DNA from: Burkholderiales bacterium
GTDB taxonomy: Bacteria > Pseudomonadota > Gammaproteobacteria > Burkholderiales > Burkholderiaceae_C
Length of the DNA: 64,000 nucleotides
Direction: 5' to 3'
NCBI GenBank assembly: GCA_016191995.1
Contig: JACPVA010000071.1
Span: forward strand, 59,597-123,596
The notes under the pieces were generated by a model. It ran no database searches, was not told where the DNA came from, and saw only the letters and a program-made list of their open reading frames with translations. Of the stretch, positions 27,594-37,600 are shown one piece after another. A program made the translations under genes and the position numbers. Every line of letters begins with the position of its first letter. Position 1 is the stretch's first letter.

Positions 27594-27626
27594 CTCGCTC
27601 ACATCGCTGGCGCGATATGAGCGAGC
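27593..27626. terminator. Hairpin downstream of acs
   Basis: Nine-base arms (GCTCGCTCA 27593-27601, TGAGCGAGC 27618-27626) extend inward past one mismatch by a further 5 pairs around a TGGC loop. It lies about 60 bases after the acs stop, upstream of lutA on the same strand. It is probably a terminator or mRNA 3'-end structure, though no T tract follows. Confidence 0.5.
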
Positions 27627-27642
27627 CCCGAACACGGCCATT

Positions 27643-27661
27643 CCGGCGCCTTCGGCGCCGG
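27643..27661. terminator. GC-rich hairpin just after acs
   Basis: CCGGCGCC and GGCGCCGG form a perfect 8-bp stem around a TTC loop, 24 bases after the acs stop codon on the minus strand. This suits a terminator for acs, though it lacks a U-rich tail. Confidence 0.5.
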
Positions 27662-27684
27662 ACCGCGCTGGCGCGCGGCCTGGC

Positions 27685-29658
<1,974 letters not shown>

Positions 29659-29958
29659 CGTGTCTCCTCGAGAGTTCCGGTCCCGGCGCGGTCGCGCCAG
29701 CGGCCACCACCGAATCCTAGGATACGCGCTGCAGACACCCGGATCACGGCAGTGGACAAGCGCCGGGAATGTCGCCCCGGGCGCTGACGAAGCCCTTACT
29801 CGGCGCAGCAGGCTGCGGCATCGCACGCGCCGCGGGTACCGGCGGCGCCGATTTGCCATGCCGTCGCGAGGCGGCCGCCGGCTTGGCAGAATGCCGGCCG
29901 CACCCGCACCCGCACCCGCACCCGCCGCGCGCCTCGCGGCCGAGCCCACGGAGCCCTC
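29659..29958. other. 300-bp divergent intergenic region between acs and the Na+ channel gene
   Basis: It should carry the acs promoter (minus) and the channel-operon promoter (plus). AGGATA at 29719-29724 reads TATCCT on the minus strand, a possible acs -10 about 60 bases from its start; no strong -35 was seen. A hexanucleotide array lies at 29898-29924. No RNA gene was recognised. Confidence 0.4.
29898..29924. repeat. Short hexanucleotide tandem array
   Basis: The unit CACCCG occurs four times in a row (29901-29924), preceded by a partial CCG. It lies 34 bases upstream of the Na+ channel start, in or near its leader. Change in copy number would shift spacing by 6 bases without altering a reading frame. 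Confidence 0.8.
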
Positions 29959-30828
29959 TTGTCGACGACCCCGCCCTCCGCCACCGCCTCGTCCTCAGCT
30001 TCGGCCGGGTCGGCCCGCTCGCGGCTCCAGGCCTTCCTCGGCCGCGCTGCAGTGCAGCATACAATCCTGGCGTTGATCCTCGTCAATGCCGCGGTGTTGG
30101 GGCTGGAGACCTCGTCCACGGCGATGCAGGCCTGGGGGCCGGCACTGCGCGCGCTCGATCAGGCGATCCTCGCGGTCTTCGTCGCCGAGATCGCGCTGCG
30201 CATCGTCGCCTGGCGCGGTGCCTTCTTCCGCGACCCCTGGAGCCTGTTCGACCTCGCGGTGGTGGCGATCGCGCTCGTGCCCGCCAGCGGCCCGTTCTCC
30301 GTGCTGCGCGCGTTGCGCGTGCTGCGGGTGCTTCGCATCCTGACCATCGTGCCGTCGATGCGGCGCGTCGTCGGCGGGCTGCTCGCGGCGATCCCGGGGC
30401 TGTCGTCGATCGCCGCGGTGCTGGGGCTGCTCTTCTACGTCTTCGCCGTCATCGCGACCAAGCTGTTCGGCGCCGACTTCCCGGACTGGTTCGGCACCCT
30501 CGGCCGCTCGCTGTACACGCTGTTCCAGGTCATGACGCTGGAGAGCTGGTCGATGGGCATCGTGCGCCCGGTGATGGAGGTCTATGCTTACGCGTGGGCC
30601 TTCTTCGTGCCCTTCATCCTGATGGCGACGTTCACGATGCTCAACCTGTTCATCGGCGTCATCGTCTCGGCGATGCAGAGCTTCACCGAGGCGGAAAGGG
30701 ACGAGACGATCGCCGCCGTCGGCGACGCGCGCGACCACATCGAGGCCGACCTGCACGCCGAGCTGCGCGCGCTGCGCGGCGAGATCGCGGCGCTGCGCGC
30801 GCAGATGGCGCAGCGCGGCACGTCGTGA
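29959..30828 (+). CDS. Bacterial voltage-gated sodium channel
   Basis: The 289-residue product is a six-segment single-domain voltage-gated channel. The S4 sensor (about residues 114-137) has arginines at 117, 120, 123 and 126, an every-third-residue pattern. The pore filter is TLESWSMG (193-200), identical in form to that of known bacterial Na+ channels such as NavAb and NavMs. S6 (about 212-238) leads to a C-terminal heptad-like coiled coil that would hold the tetramer together. The start is TTG 29959 with ACGGAG 5 bases upstream; the N terminus is Ser/Ala-rich. Its stop overlaps the next gene by 4 bases, so it is coupled to a Na+/Ca2+ exchanger-type protein. Confidence 0.93.
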   Translation: MSTTPPSATASSSASAGSARSRLQAFLGRAAVQHTILALILVNAAVLGLETSSTAMQAWGPALRALDQAILAVFVAEIALRIVAWRGAFFRDPWSLFDLAVVAIALVPASGPFSVLRALRVLRVLRILTIVPSMRRVVGGLLAAIPGLSSIAAVLGLLFYVFAVIATKLFGADFPDWFGTLGRSLYTLFQVMTLESWSMGIVRPVMEVYAYAWAFFVPFILMATFTMLNLFIGVIVSAMQSFTEAERDETIAAVGDARDHIEADLHAELRALRGEIAALRAQMAQRGTS

Positions 30829-31907
30829 CGACGCAACTGCTGCTGTTCGCCGCCGGCCTCGTGGGGCTGGTCGCCGGCGCCGAGCTGCTGGTGCGCGGGG
30901 CGTCGCGGCTCGCGCTGTCCTTCGGCATCTCGCCGCTGGTCGTCGGGCTGACCGTGGTCGCCTTCGGAACCAGCGCCCCGGAGATGACGGTCTCGGTGGC
31001 CGCGGTGCTCGACGGCCAGACCGGGCTGGCGATCGGCAACGTCGTCGGCAGCAATGTCTTCAACGTGCTGGGCATCCTCGGGCTGGCGGCGCTGATCGCG
31101 CCGCTGCTCGTGCATGTCCAGGTCATCCGCCAGGAGGTTCCGATCATGATCGGCGCCTCGCTGCTGGTGATGCTGCTCGGGCTGGACGGGCGCATCGGGC
31201 TCGTCGACGCCGCGATGCTCGCCCTGCTGCTCGTCGCCTATACCGTCTTCCTGGTCGTGCAATCGCGCGCGCAGTCGGCGTCGGCGCCCGCGGAGTTCGC
31301 CGCCGAGTTGCCGCCTCCGGCCACCGGCCGCTGGGACAGCCACTGGGCGGTGCAGCTGCTGCTCGTCGTCGCGGGCCTGGCGTTGCTGGTGGTCGGGTCG
31401 GACACGATGGTCGGCGCGGCGGTGTCGTTCGCGCGTGCGCTGGGCATCAGCGAGACGGTGATCGGGCTGACGATCGTCGCCGTCGGCACCTCGCTGCCCG
31501 AGGTCGCGGCCTCGGTGATGGCGGCGTTCAAGGGCGAGCGCGACATCGCGGTCGGCAACGTCGTCGGCAGCTGCGTCTTCAACCTGCTCGGCGTGCTCGG
31601 CCTGGCCGGGCTGGCCGCCGGCAGCGCGGGGCTGCCGATCCCCGACTCCGTGCTGCGCCTGGACCTGTGGGTGATGCTCGCGGCCGCCGTCGCCTGCCTG
31701 CCGATCTTCGTCACCGGGCGCGAGGTCGCGCGCTGGGAGGGGGCGGTCTTCGTCGCCTACTACGCCGCCTACACCGCCTACCTGATCCTGCGCGCGCAGC
31801 AGCACGAGGCGCTGCCGGCGTTCTCGGGCCTGATGATGGGTTTCGTCGGCCCGCTGACGCTGGTCACGCTGGTCGTCATGCTGATCCCGCGCGGGCGCAG
31901 CGGCTGA
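30825..31907 (+). CDS. CaCA-family calcium/sodium antiporter
   Basis: GTG 30825 overlaps the channel stop (GTGA). The 360-residue product has ten or so membrane segments and two alpha repeats: VVAFGTSAPEMTVSV with GNVVGSNVFNVLG, and IVAVGTSLPEVAASV with GNVVGSCVFNLLG. The two GTSxPE/GNxxGS pairs are the ion-binding signatures of the CaCA superfamily. A hydrophilic loop (about residues 145-165) separates the halves. It probably exchanges Ca2+ for Na+ or H+. Coupling to a Na+ channel suggests that the channel's Na+ entry and this exchanger act together. A palindrome follows directly. Confidence 0.92.
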   Translation: MTTQLLLFAAGLVGLVAGAELLVRGASRLALSFGISPLVVGLTVVAFGTSAPEMTVSVAAVLDGQTGLAIGNVVGSNVFNVLGILGLAALIAPLLVHVQVIRQEVPIMIGASLLVMLLGLDGRIGLVDAAMLALLLVAYTVFLVVQSRAQSASAPAEFAAELPPPATGRWDSHWAVQLLLVVAGLALLVVGSDTMVGAAVSFARALGISETVIGLTIVAVGTSLPEVAASVMAAFKGERDIAVGNVVGSCVFNLLGVLGLAGLAAGSAGLPIPDSVLRLDLWVMLAAAVACLPIFVTGREVARWEGAVFVAYYAAYTAYLILRAQQHEALPAFSGLMMGFVGPLTLVTLVVMLIPRGRSG

Positions 31908-31943
31908 CCTCCATGATCCGGGGGCTGTCCCGGATCCTGGAGG
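31908..31943. terminator. Palindromic repeat / probable bidirectional terminator (second copy)
   Basis: Arms 31908-31922 (CCTCCATGATCCGGG) and 31929-31943 pair over 15 bases with one mismatch around a GGCTGT loop. It begins 1 base after the antiporter stop and lies 21 bases from the convergent Na+/Pi gene. Core and flank (GAYGTSGAAGT on the minus strand) match the palindrome at 12460-12497. Confidence 0.7.
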
Positions 31944-31964
31944 ACTTCGACGTCGACAGCCGCA

Positions 31965-33611
31965 TCAGGCGATATCGCCGCGCGCCGCCGCCGGTTCGGG
32001 ATCCTGCCGCCGCGGCGCATGCCGCAGCCGGGCCGCCTTGGCCGCCTGCTCGATGGCGCGGCGCAGCGCGCTGTGGCGGCGCAGCGCCAGCTCCATCGGC
32101 GCCATGTGCAACATGCCGGTGGCCCCGGCGTCGAGCAGCGCCGCCTTCAGCGCCTGGTAGGCGTCCAGCGCCTGCGCCACAGCCGCGTCGAGCGCCGCCT
32201 GGTCGGCCGCCGCGCCGGCCTCGGGCAGCGGGTCGGCCAGCGCCAGCACCGCCGCCGCGGCCTGCACGAAGGCCTGCTCGGATGGCAGCTGCGGCGCCCG
32301 CGAGTCGGGCAGCGGGCGCAGCCGCGCCGCCTCCGCCGCCTCCTCGGCGACCGTCTGCTGGTAGCGCTGCACCCGCAGCGCGCGCGCCAGGCGCTCGGCG
32401 CTGCGCCTGGGCATCTGCGCGCGGCTGACGCGCTCGACGAAGGCGTCGACCGCGGTGTCGAGCTGCGCGACGATGCGCTCCTCGCGCCCGACTGCGGCGG
32501 CGTCGGCGCCGGCCAGCGCGGCGCGCGCCGCGCGCACCGCGACATGGCCGGCGCGCTCGATCTCGCGCTCCAGCGCATCGAGCGCCAGCGTCGGCACCGC
32601 GAGCACGGTGTCGTCCAGGTGCTGCGGCTGCGCCTCGTCCTCCTCGGCGGCGCGGAAGCGCTGCTGCAGCCAGCGCGTCAGCGCGCCGGCCAGCGGCCAC
32701 ATCAGCAGCACGCCCAGGACGTTGAAGCAGGTGTGGAACAGCGCCAGCCGGATCGCCGGGTCGGGCGCAAGCCCCATGGCCTGGCGCATGTCGGCGATGC
32801 CCTGCACCAGCCACGGCAGCAGCACGAGCGCGACCGCGCCGGTCAGCACGTTGAAGGCGACGTGCGCCGCGGCCGCGCGGCGCGCGTTGGGCGTGGCGCC
32901 GACAGCCACCAGGATGGCGGTGGCAGTGGTGCCGATATTGGCGCCGATCACCACCGCCGCCGCGGACTGCGCTGTCAGCAGTCCGCCCTGAGCCGCGGTC
33001 AGCGCGATGGCCATCGACGCGCTCGACGACTGCGTCAGCAGCGTCAGCACGACTCCGCCGAGCACCTGGGCCAGCACCGCCCACGGCCCGGTGCCGGTCG
33101 GCAGCGCCACCTGCTCGGACAGCCCGCCGAAGGCCTGCTGCAGCAGCGCGATGCCGAGGAACAGCATGCCGAAGCCGGCCAGCGCGTCGCCGATCGCCGC
33201 GCGCCGGCCGTTGCCGCCGCTCAGGCGAAGCGCCACGCCGACGCCGATCAGCGGCAGCGCCAGCGCCTCGATGTCGAACTTCAGCCCGACGAGGGCGACG
33301 ATCCATCCCGTCATCGTCGTGCCGACGTTGGCGCCGAACAGCACCCACAGCGCCGGCGCCAGCGTCATCAGCCCGGCGTTGACGAAGCCGATCGCCGCCA
33401 CCGTGACGGCGGTCGACGACTGGACCAGCGTCGTCACCAGCACGCCCGAGCCGAGCGCGTGCCAGCGTGTGCGAGTGGCCGACGCCAGGATGCGCTCCAG
33501 CGCCGGCCCGGCGGCCAGCTTCAGGCCATCGGTCATCATCGTCATGCCGAGCAGGAACAGCCCCAGCCCGCCGGCCAGCGTCGCGGCCATGGTCCAGACG
33601 TTCACCGGCAT
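31965..33611 (-). CDS. Na+/phosphate cotransporter (NptA/PhoU-domain type)
   Basis: The 548-residue product has an N-terminal membrane domain with the paired NptA signatures LVTTLVQSSTAVTVA and LTLLTQSSSASMAIA, each followed by GANVGTT or GANIGTT. The C-terminal third (from about residue 350) is a soluble helical PhoU-like domain. The family imports phosphate with Na+, or exports it in some bacteria. Start ATG 33611. It converges with the CaCA gene and is followed upstream by the SLC13-like gene on the same strand. Confidence 0.9.
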   Translation of the reverse strand: MPVNVWTMAATLAGGLGLFLLGMTMMTDGLKLAAGPALERILASATRTRWHALGSGVLVTTLVQSSTAVTVAAIGFVNAGLMTLAPALWVLFGANVGTTMTGWIVALVGLKFDIEALALPLIGVGVALRLSGGNGRRAAIGDALAGFGMLFLGIALLQQAFGGLSEQVALPTGTGPWAVLAQVLGGVVLTLLTQSSSASMAIALTAAQGGLLTAQSAAAVVIGANIGTTATAILVAVGATPNARRAAAAHVAFNVLTGAVALVLLPWLVQGIADMRQAMGLAPDPAIRLALFHTCFNVLGVLLMWPLAGALTRWLQQRFRAAEEDEAQPQHLDDTVLAVPTLALDALEREIERAGHVAVRAARAALAGADAAAVGREERIVAQLDTAVDAFVERVSRAQMPRRSAERLARALRVQRYQQTVAEEAAEAARLRPLPDSRAPQLPSEQAFVQAAAAVLALADPLPEAGAAADQAALDAAVAQALDAYQALKAALLDAGATGMLHMAPMELALRRHSALRRAIEQAAKAARLRHAPRRQDPEPAAARGDIA

Positions 33612-33663
33612 GCCCTGGGCGCTGCGTGCCTTGGGGTGGGCATCGGGCAGCAGCGAATCGGGT

Positions 33664-35082
33664 TCATGCCCACAGCCAGCCTGCCAGGACGGTGATCGCC
33701 CCGATGCAGGCCAGGTTCAGCCACAGTCCGCAGCGCATCATCGCGCCCTGCGGCACCTCGTCGGTGGCGAACACGATCGCGTTCGGCGGTGTCGCCACCG
33801 GCAGCATGAAGGCGCAGGAGGCCGCGATCGCGATCGCCGCGGCCGCAGCCGGCGCCGGCAGCCCCAGCAGCTCGGCCATCGGCAGGAAGATCGGCAGCAG
33901 CAGCGCGGCGCTGGCCGTGTTGCTGACGAGCTCGGTCAGGAAGACGACGAAGGTGACGACCCCGGCCAGCACCAGCCAGGCCGGCGCGCCCTGCACCAGG
34001 CCCAGCACGCCCTCGGCCAGGAAGCGGCTCGCGCCACTGGCCTGCATCAGCGCCGACAGCGCCAGCCCGCCGCCGAACAGCAGCAGCACACCCCATTGCG
34101 CGCGCCGCTCCAGTTCGGGCCAGCCGAGCGCGCCGCTGCCCACCAGCAGCGCGATCGCCACCAGCGCGACGATGCCGTCGGACTCGCCCGCGATCCCGAG
34201 CGCGCGCGCCAGCGGCGCACCGCCGATCCACGCCGCCACCGTGGCGCCGAAGATCGCCACCGTCAGCACGCGCGGGCGCGTCCACTCGAGCCGCACGCGT
34301 GCGAGCTCGACGCGGCCGCCGAGCCGGGGCCGCAGCAGCAGCCACAGCAGCGCGAGCATCAGCGGCCACAGCAGCACCACCGCCGGCAGCCCGAAGCCCA
34401 GCCATTGCGCAAAGCCGATGCCGGCCTGTGCCGCCGCGATCGCATTCGGCGGGCTGCCCACCGGCGTGGCGATGCCGCCGATGCTGCAGCTGTAAGCCAG
34501 CGCCAGCAGCACGAAGATGCGCTCGCGCGCGCCGATCGCGTCGCCCGCGTCCCTCACGCCGGCCGCACGCGGTGCGCCAGGCGCCACCGCAACGCCGTCG
34601 GCCGGCTCGTCGTCGTCGCGCAGCAGCCCCAGCGCCAGCGGCAGCATCATCGCCGCGGTCGCGGTATTGCTGATCCACATCGACAGCAGCGCCGCCATCG
34701 CCGCCAGCAGCAGCACCGCGCCCAGCCGCCGCCCGCCGGCCAGCCGCATCACGCCGCCGGCCAGCGCGCGGTCCAGCCCGTGCCGCTGCAGCGCCGCGGC
34801 AAGCGCGAAGCCGCCGAGAAACAGGAAGATGACCGGGTTGGCGAACGGCGCCAGCGCCGCCGCCGGCGCCACCAGCCCAAGCGCCACCGCCCCCACCGGC
34901 ACCAGCAGCGCGGTCACCGCCAGCGGCAGCGCCTGCGTCAGCCACAGCCCGCCGATCAGCGCGAACAGCGCCAGCGCCGCCGCGTACGGCGCCGGCGCCA
35001 GCGCGTGCACCGCCAGCGCCCCCGCAACGCAGCCGGGCAGGGCGAACGCACGCGCGGAAATGCCGATCATCCGTGGCTCCAC
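33664..35082 (-). CDS. SLC13/DASS-family sodium:anion symporter
   Basis: The 472-residue membrane protein carries the two SNT signatures of the DASS family: WISNTATAAMMLPLALG (about residue 140) and LVSNTASAALLLPIFLP (about 390), with PVGSPPNAI and PVATPPNAI loops. It probably imports dicarboxylates, sulfate or a similar anion with Na+. A charged loop (about residues 155-185) is longer than usual. Start is ATG 35082 or M5 (35070). It is divergent from the DUF2062 gene with about 41 bases between them. Confidence 0.9.
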   Translation of the reverse strand: MEPRMIGISARAFALPGCVAGALAVHALAPAPYAAALALFALIGGLWLTQALPLAVTALLVPVGAVALGLVAPAAALAPFANPVIFLFLGGFALAAALQRHGLDRALAGGVMRLAGGRRLGAVLLLAAMAALLSMWISNTATAAMMLPLALGLLRDDDEPADGVAVAPGAPRAAGVRDAGDAIGARERIFVLLALAYSCSIGGIATPVGSPPNAIAAAQAGIGFAQWLGFGLPAVVLLWPLMLALLWLLLRPRLGGRVELARVRLEWTRPRVLTVAIFGATVAAWIGGAPLARALGIAGESDGIVALVAIALLVGSGALGWPELERRAQWGVLLLFGGGLALSALMQASGASRFLAEGVLGLVQGAPAWLVLAGVVTFVVFLTELVSNTASAALLLPIFLPMAELLGLPAPAAAAAIAIAASCAFMLPVATPPNAIVFATDEVPQGAMMRCGLWLNLACIGAITVLAGWLWA

Positions 35083-35123
35083 GATGTCGATCGCCGGCGC
35101 CCCCGTGCTGGCATCATCGCGCC

Positions 35124-35684
35124 ATGCGGCAATGGTTCCGGCGCATCACGCCCACCGAGGAGACGCTGCGTGCGCACCCCTCGCTGCGATGGCTGGGCCC
35201 GCTGCTGCGCCGCCCCTGGCTGTGGCAGCTCAGCCGGCGCCGCGTTGCACTGGGCGCCGGCATCGGCGTGTTCTTCGGCTTCCTGATCCCGGTGGCGCAG
35301 ATCTTCGGCGCCGCGCTGTTCGCGCTGCTGTTGCGCGCCAACCTGCCGGTGGCGGCGGTGTCGACGCTGGTCACCAACCCGGTCACCTTCGGCCCGGTCT
35401 TCGTCCTCGCCTACAAGACCGGTTCGGCGGTGCTGGGCCGGCAGCTCGAGCCCGGTCAGGCCAAGGCCGCGGCCCGTGTCGCGCAGGCCGCGGTGGCCGA
35501 CGCGCCGGGCTGGATCGACCGCGCGGCGTCGATCGGCAAGCCGCTGTTCCTGGGCCTGGCGATCTTCGCGGTGGTCGGTGGCCTCGCGGCCTGGGCGCTG
35601 GTTCACCTGATCTGGACCGCGGCGGTGTGGCTCGAGCGGCGGCGCAGGCGCCGCCGACGCAAGCGTCCCGTCGGCGTGGCCTGA
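35124..35684 (+). CDS. DUF2062 membrane protein
   Basis: I chose ATG 35124 (MRQWFRRITPTEE), where similarity to DUF2062 begins; 17 upstream codons overlap the divergent gene. In the 186-residue product RRRVALGAGIGVFFGFLIPV, a second hydrophobic segment, and TNPVTFGPVFVLAY are the DUF2062 core, followed by a C-terminal membrane segment and a very basic Arg tail. DUF2062 proteins are small inner-membrane proteins of unknown function. It converges with the ribosome-associated gene. Confidence 0.85.
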   Translation: MRQWFRRITPTEETLRAHPSLRWLGPLLRRPWLWQLSRRRVALGAGIGVFFGFLIPVAQIFGAALFALLLRANLPVAAVSTLVTNPVTFGPVFVLAYKTGSAVLGRQLEPGQAKAAARVAQAAVADAPGWIDRAASIGKPLFLGLAIFAVVGGLAAWALVHLIWTAAVWLERRRRRRRRKRPVGVA

Positions 35685-35750
35685 AAGCGGGCAGCGGGCG
35701 ATCGCATGGGGCCGAGGCCGGCCCGTGCAGGCGGCGCCCGCGGGGCGCGC

Positions 35751-36092
35751 TCAAGCGCCGCGGATGGTCTCGCGGCCGTGCGCGTCGCGCACCTTGCCGA
35801 GCGCCGAGTCGATCGCGCGCGCCAGCTTCTCGGCCGCACCGTGCAGCGCGTCGGCGACCTTGTCGGCATCGTGGCTGACCGCCAGCGGCTGGCGCCCGGC
35901 GAGGCGCGCCTCGAGCTTGCAGCGCTTGTCCTGCTCGCCGGCTCGCGTGCCGTTGATGTCGCTGACATGCACCTCGATGCGCGTGACATGGTCGGCGAAG
36001 CGGCGCAGCCGATCGCGCAGCTCGCGCTCGGCCCAGTCGGCCAGCGAGGCCTCGCCGTGAACGTGGTTGTCGGTGTGGAACTGGATCTGCAT
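35751..36092 (-). CDS. HPF/RaiA-like ribosome-associated protein
   Basis: The 113-residue product fits the HPF/RaiA (sigma-54 modulation) fold: an N-terminal strand QIQFHTDNH, a helix ASLADWAERELRDRLRRFA, then the strands ITRIEVHVSDING-like and CKLEARLAG, and a second helix KVADALHGAAEKLARAID. HPF proteins bind the 30S subunit and promote dormant ribosomes under stress. It is more distant from typical HPF than an ortholog would be. The adjacent divergent gene is a universal stress protein, which fits a stress role. Start ATG 36092. Confidence 0.75.
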   Translation of the reverse strand: MQIQFHTDNHVHGEASLADWAERELRDRLRRFADHVTRIEVHVSDINGTRAGEQDKRCKLEARLAGRQPLAVSHDADKVADALHGAAEKLARAIDSALGKVRDAHGRETIRGA

Positions 36093-36197
36093 CGGGTGTC
36101 CTCGATCGGCGGCGGCGGCCGCCCTTGACGGGGTGCGACCGCGCACCGCGGCCGGGGTTCCGACGCGGCAGCCCGCTGCGCCGCGCGGCATCGCGTC

Positions 36198-36203
36198 TAT
36201 ATT
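36198..36203 (+). promoter_or_regulatory. Possible -10 element for the usp gene
   Basis: TATATT at 36198-36203 is a rare AT-rich hexamer here, 46 bases upstream of the usp start. No clear -35 is seen at 17 bases. It could serve the stress protein at 36250. Confidence 0.4.
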
Positions 36204-36249
36204 GTCACCTCCCCGCACCCCGAACCCGGTACCCCGCACGGAGCCCATC

Positions 36250-36684
36250 ATGTTCGACAAGATCCTGCTGCCGACCGACGGCTCGGATGTCTCGCTGGCC
36301 GCCGCCGAGCGCGCGGCCGCACTGGCCAAGCTGTGCGGCGCGACGCTGCACGTGGTCTACGTCCAGGAGCCCTACCCCTACAGCGGCATCGGCGCGGCCA
36401 GCAGCGCCGGCCGCATGGCCTACGAGGCCGAGGCGCAGCAGCAGGCCGGCGAGGCCTTCGCGCGCGCCGAGGCGCTGGCGCGCGTGCCGGGCGTGCCGAT
36501 CGTCACCGAGCGCATCGAGGGCAGCCACCCGGCCGAGGGCATCGTCGAGGCCGCGCGCCGCTGCGGCGCCGACCTGATCGTGATGGCCTCGCACGGCCGC
36601 AGCGGCGTGGCGCGGCTGCTTCTCGGCAGCGTGGCGCAGAAGGTTCTGGTGCTGGCCGAGGTGCCGGTGATGATCGTCAAGTAG
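36250..36684 (+). CDS. Universal stress protein (single UspA domain)
   Basis: The 144-residue product is one Usp domain: MFDKILLPTDGSDVSLAAAE at the start and the ATP-binding-type C-terminal motif MASHGRSGVARLLLGSVAQK followed by VPVMIVK. This G-2x-G-9x-G(S) pattern marks ATP-binding Usp proteins. The role is stress resilience, with no defined reaction. Its 3' end overlaps the convergent tandem Usp gene by 8 bases. Confidence 0.93.
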   Translation: MFDKILLPTDGSDVSLAAAERAAALAKLCGATLHVVYVQEPYPYSGIGAASSAGRMAYEAEAQQQAGEAFARAEALARVPGVPIVTERIEGSHPAEGIVEAARRCGADLIVMASHGRSGVARLLLGSVAQKVLVLAEVPVMIVK

Positions 36685-37600
36685 GCGCCGCGGCGCGCGG
36701 CAGCGTCGCCACCAGCACGTCGGACTGGCCCTCGGCCAGCACATGCTTGGTGACGCTGCCCAGCAGCAGGTCCTCGGCCGCGCTCTGGCCGTGCTTGCCG
36801 ATCACGACGAGGTCGCAGTCGAGCACCTGCTCCTGCTCGACGAGTCGCATCGAGGCCTCGCCCTCGACGATGCACGGGTCCCAGTGCCAGGGAGCGAGCC
36901 CGGCGCGCTCGGCGATCGCGTAGAGCTGCTGGGTGGCGGCGGCGCGCGCCTGCTGGCGGTAATGCTCGACCGTCGCCGCATCGACGCCGGCAAAGCGCAG
37001 CTTCTCCTCGAACGGCACCTGGAATGCGGTGAACAGCACCGGCCGCGCATGCGGCGCGACGCGCCTTGCCGCCTCCAGCACCGCGGCCGACCAGGGTGAG
37101 AAGTCCAGTGCCAGCAGCGCGCGCCGGTAGCGCTCGTGCGGCGCCTGGCGCACCACCAGCAGCGGAAGCTGGGTGCGCCGCATCAGCCGCTCGGCCGTGG
37201 TGCCGACCACGAGCCGGCGCAGGAAGCTCGCGCCGCGCGCGCCGACGACGACAACCGCGGCGTCGACCTCGTCGGCCGCATCGCCGAGCGCGTCCAGCAC
37301 CGGCCCCTCGCGCAGCAGCGGTTGCACCGGCACGCGGTGGGCGGCGTGAAGCTCGGCGGCGAGTGCGGCCAGCTCGCGCTCGGCCGCGGCCTCGAGCCGG
37401 GCCTGGGTCTCCGCCCCCAGCCACTGCCGAAGGTCGTCCAGCGCGCGCTGCGGCAGCGCGTGCACCAGGGTCAGCGCGGCGCCGGTCTCGCGCGCCAGGC
37501 GCGCGGCGCGGTCGGCCGCGTGGCGCGCCGGTGCCGACAGGTCGGTCGCGGCCAGGATCTGCGCGGGTTTCGCGGTCGGGCTGGGGTCCGGGGCATTCAT
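36677..37600 (-). CDS. Tandem-domain universal stress protein
   Basis: The 307-residue product has two Usp domains. The first begins ILAATDLSAPARHAADRAA (about residue 15) and ends VVGARGASFLRRLVVGTTAE. The second begins RRALLALDFSPWSAAVLEAA (about 158) and ends VIGKHGQSAAEDLLLGSVTK. Both keep the G-2x-G-like ATP loop. Start ATG 37600 overlaps the stop of the upstream Kef-type antiporter gene by 4 bases, so it is probably its cytoplasmic partner. Confidence 0.92.
   Translation of the reverse strand: MNAPDPSPTAKPAQILAATDLSAPARHAADRAARLARETGAALTLVHALPQRALDDLRQWLGAETQARLEAAAERELAALAAELHAAHRVPVQPLLREGPVLDALGDAADEVDAAVVVVGARGASFLRRLVVGTTAERLMRRTQLPLLVVRQAPHERYRRALLALDFSPWSAAVLEAARRVAPHARPVLFTAFQVPFEEKLRFAGVDAATVEHYRQQARAAATQQLYAIAERAGLAPWHWDPCIVEGEASMRLVEQEQVLDCDLVVIGKHGQSAAEDLLLGSVTKHVLAEGQSDVLVATLPRAAAPT

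Noticed and set aside
29898..29924. CACCCG array as a CRISPR
   Set aside because: The units are 6 bases long and contiguous, with no spacers.
30060..30065. TACAAT as a promoter
   Set aside because: It lies inside the Na+ channel coding region, in codons for VQHTILAL, and is probably chance.
33007..35286. Plus-strand open frame of about 760 codons opposite the DASS and Na+/Pi genes
   Set aside because: It runs against genes with clear transporter signatures and shows no domain of its own.
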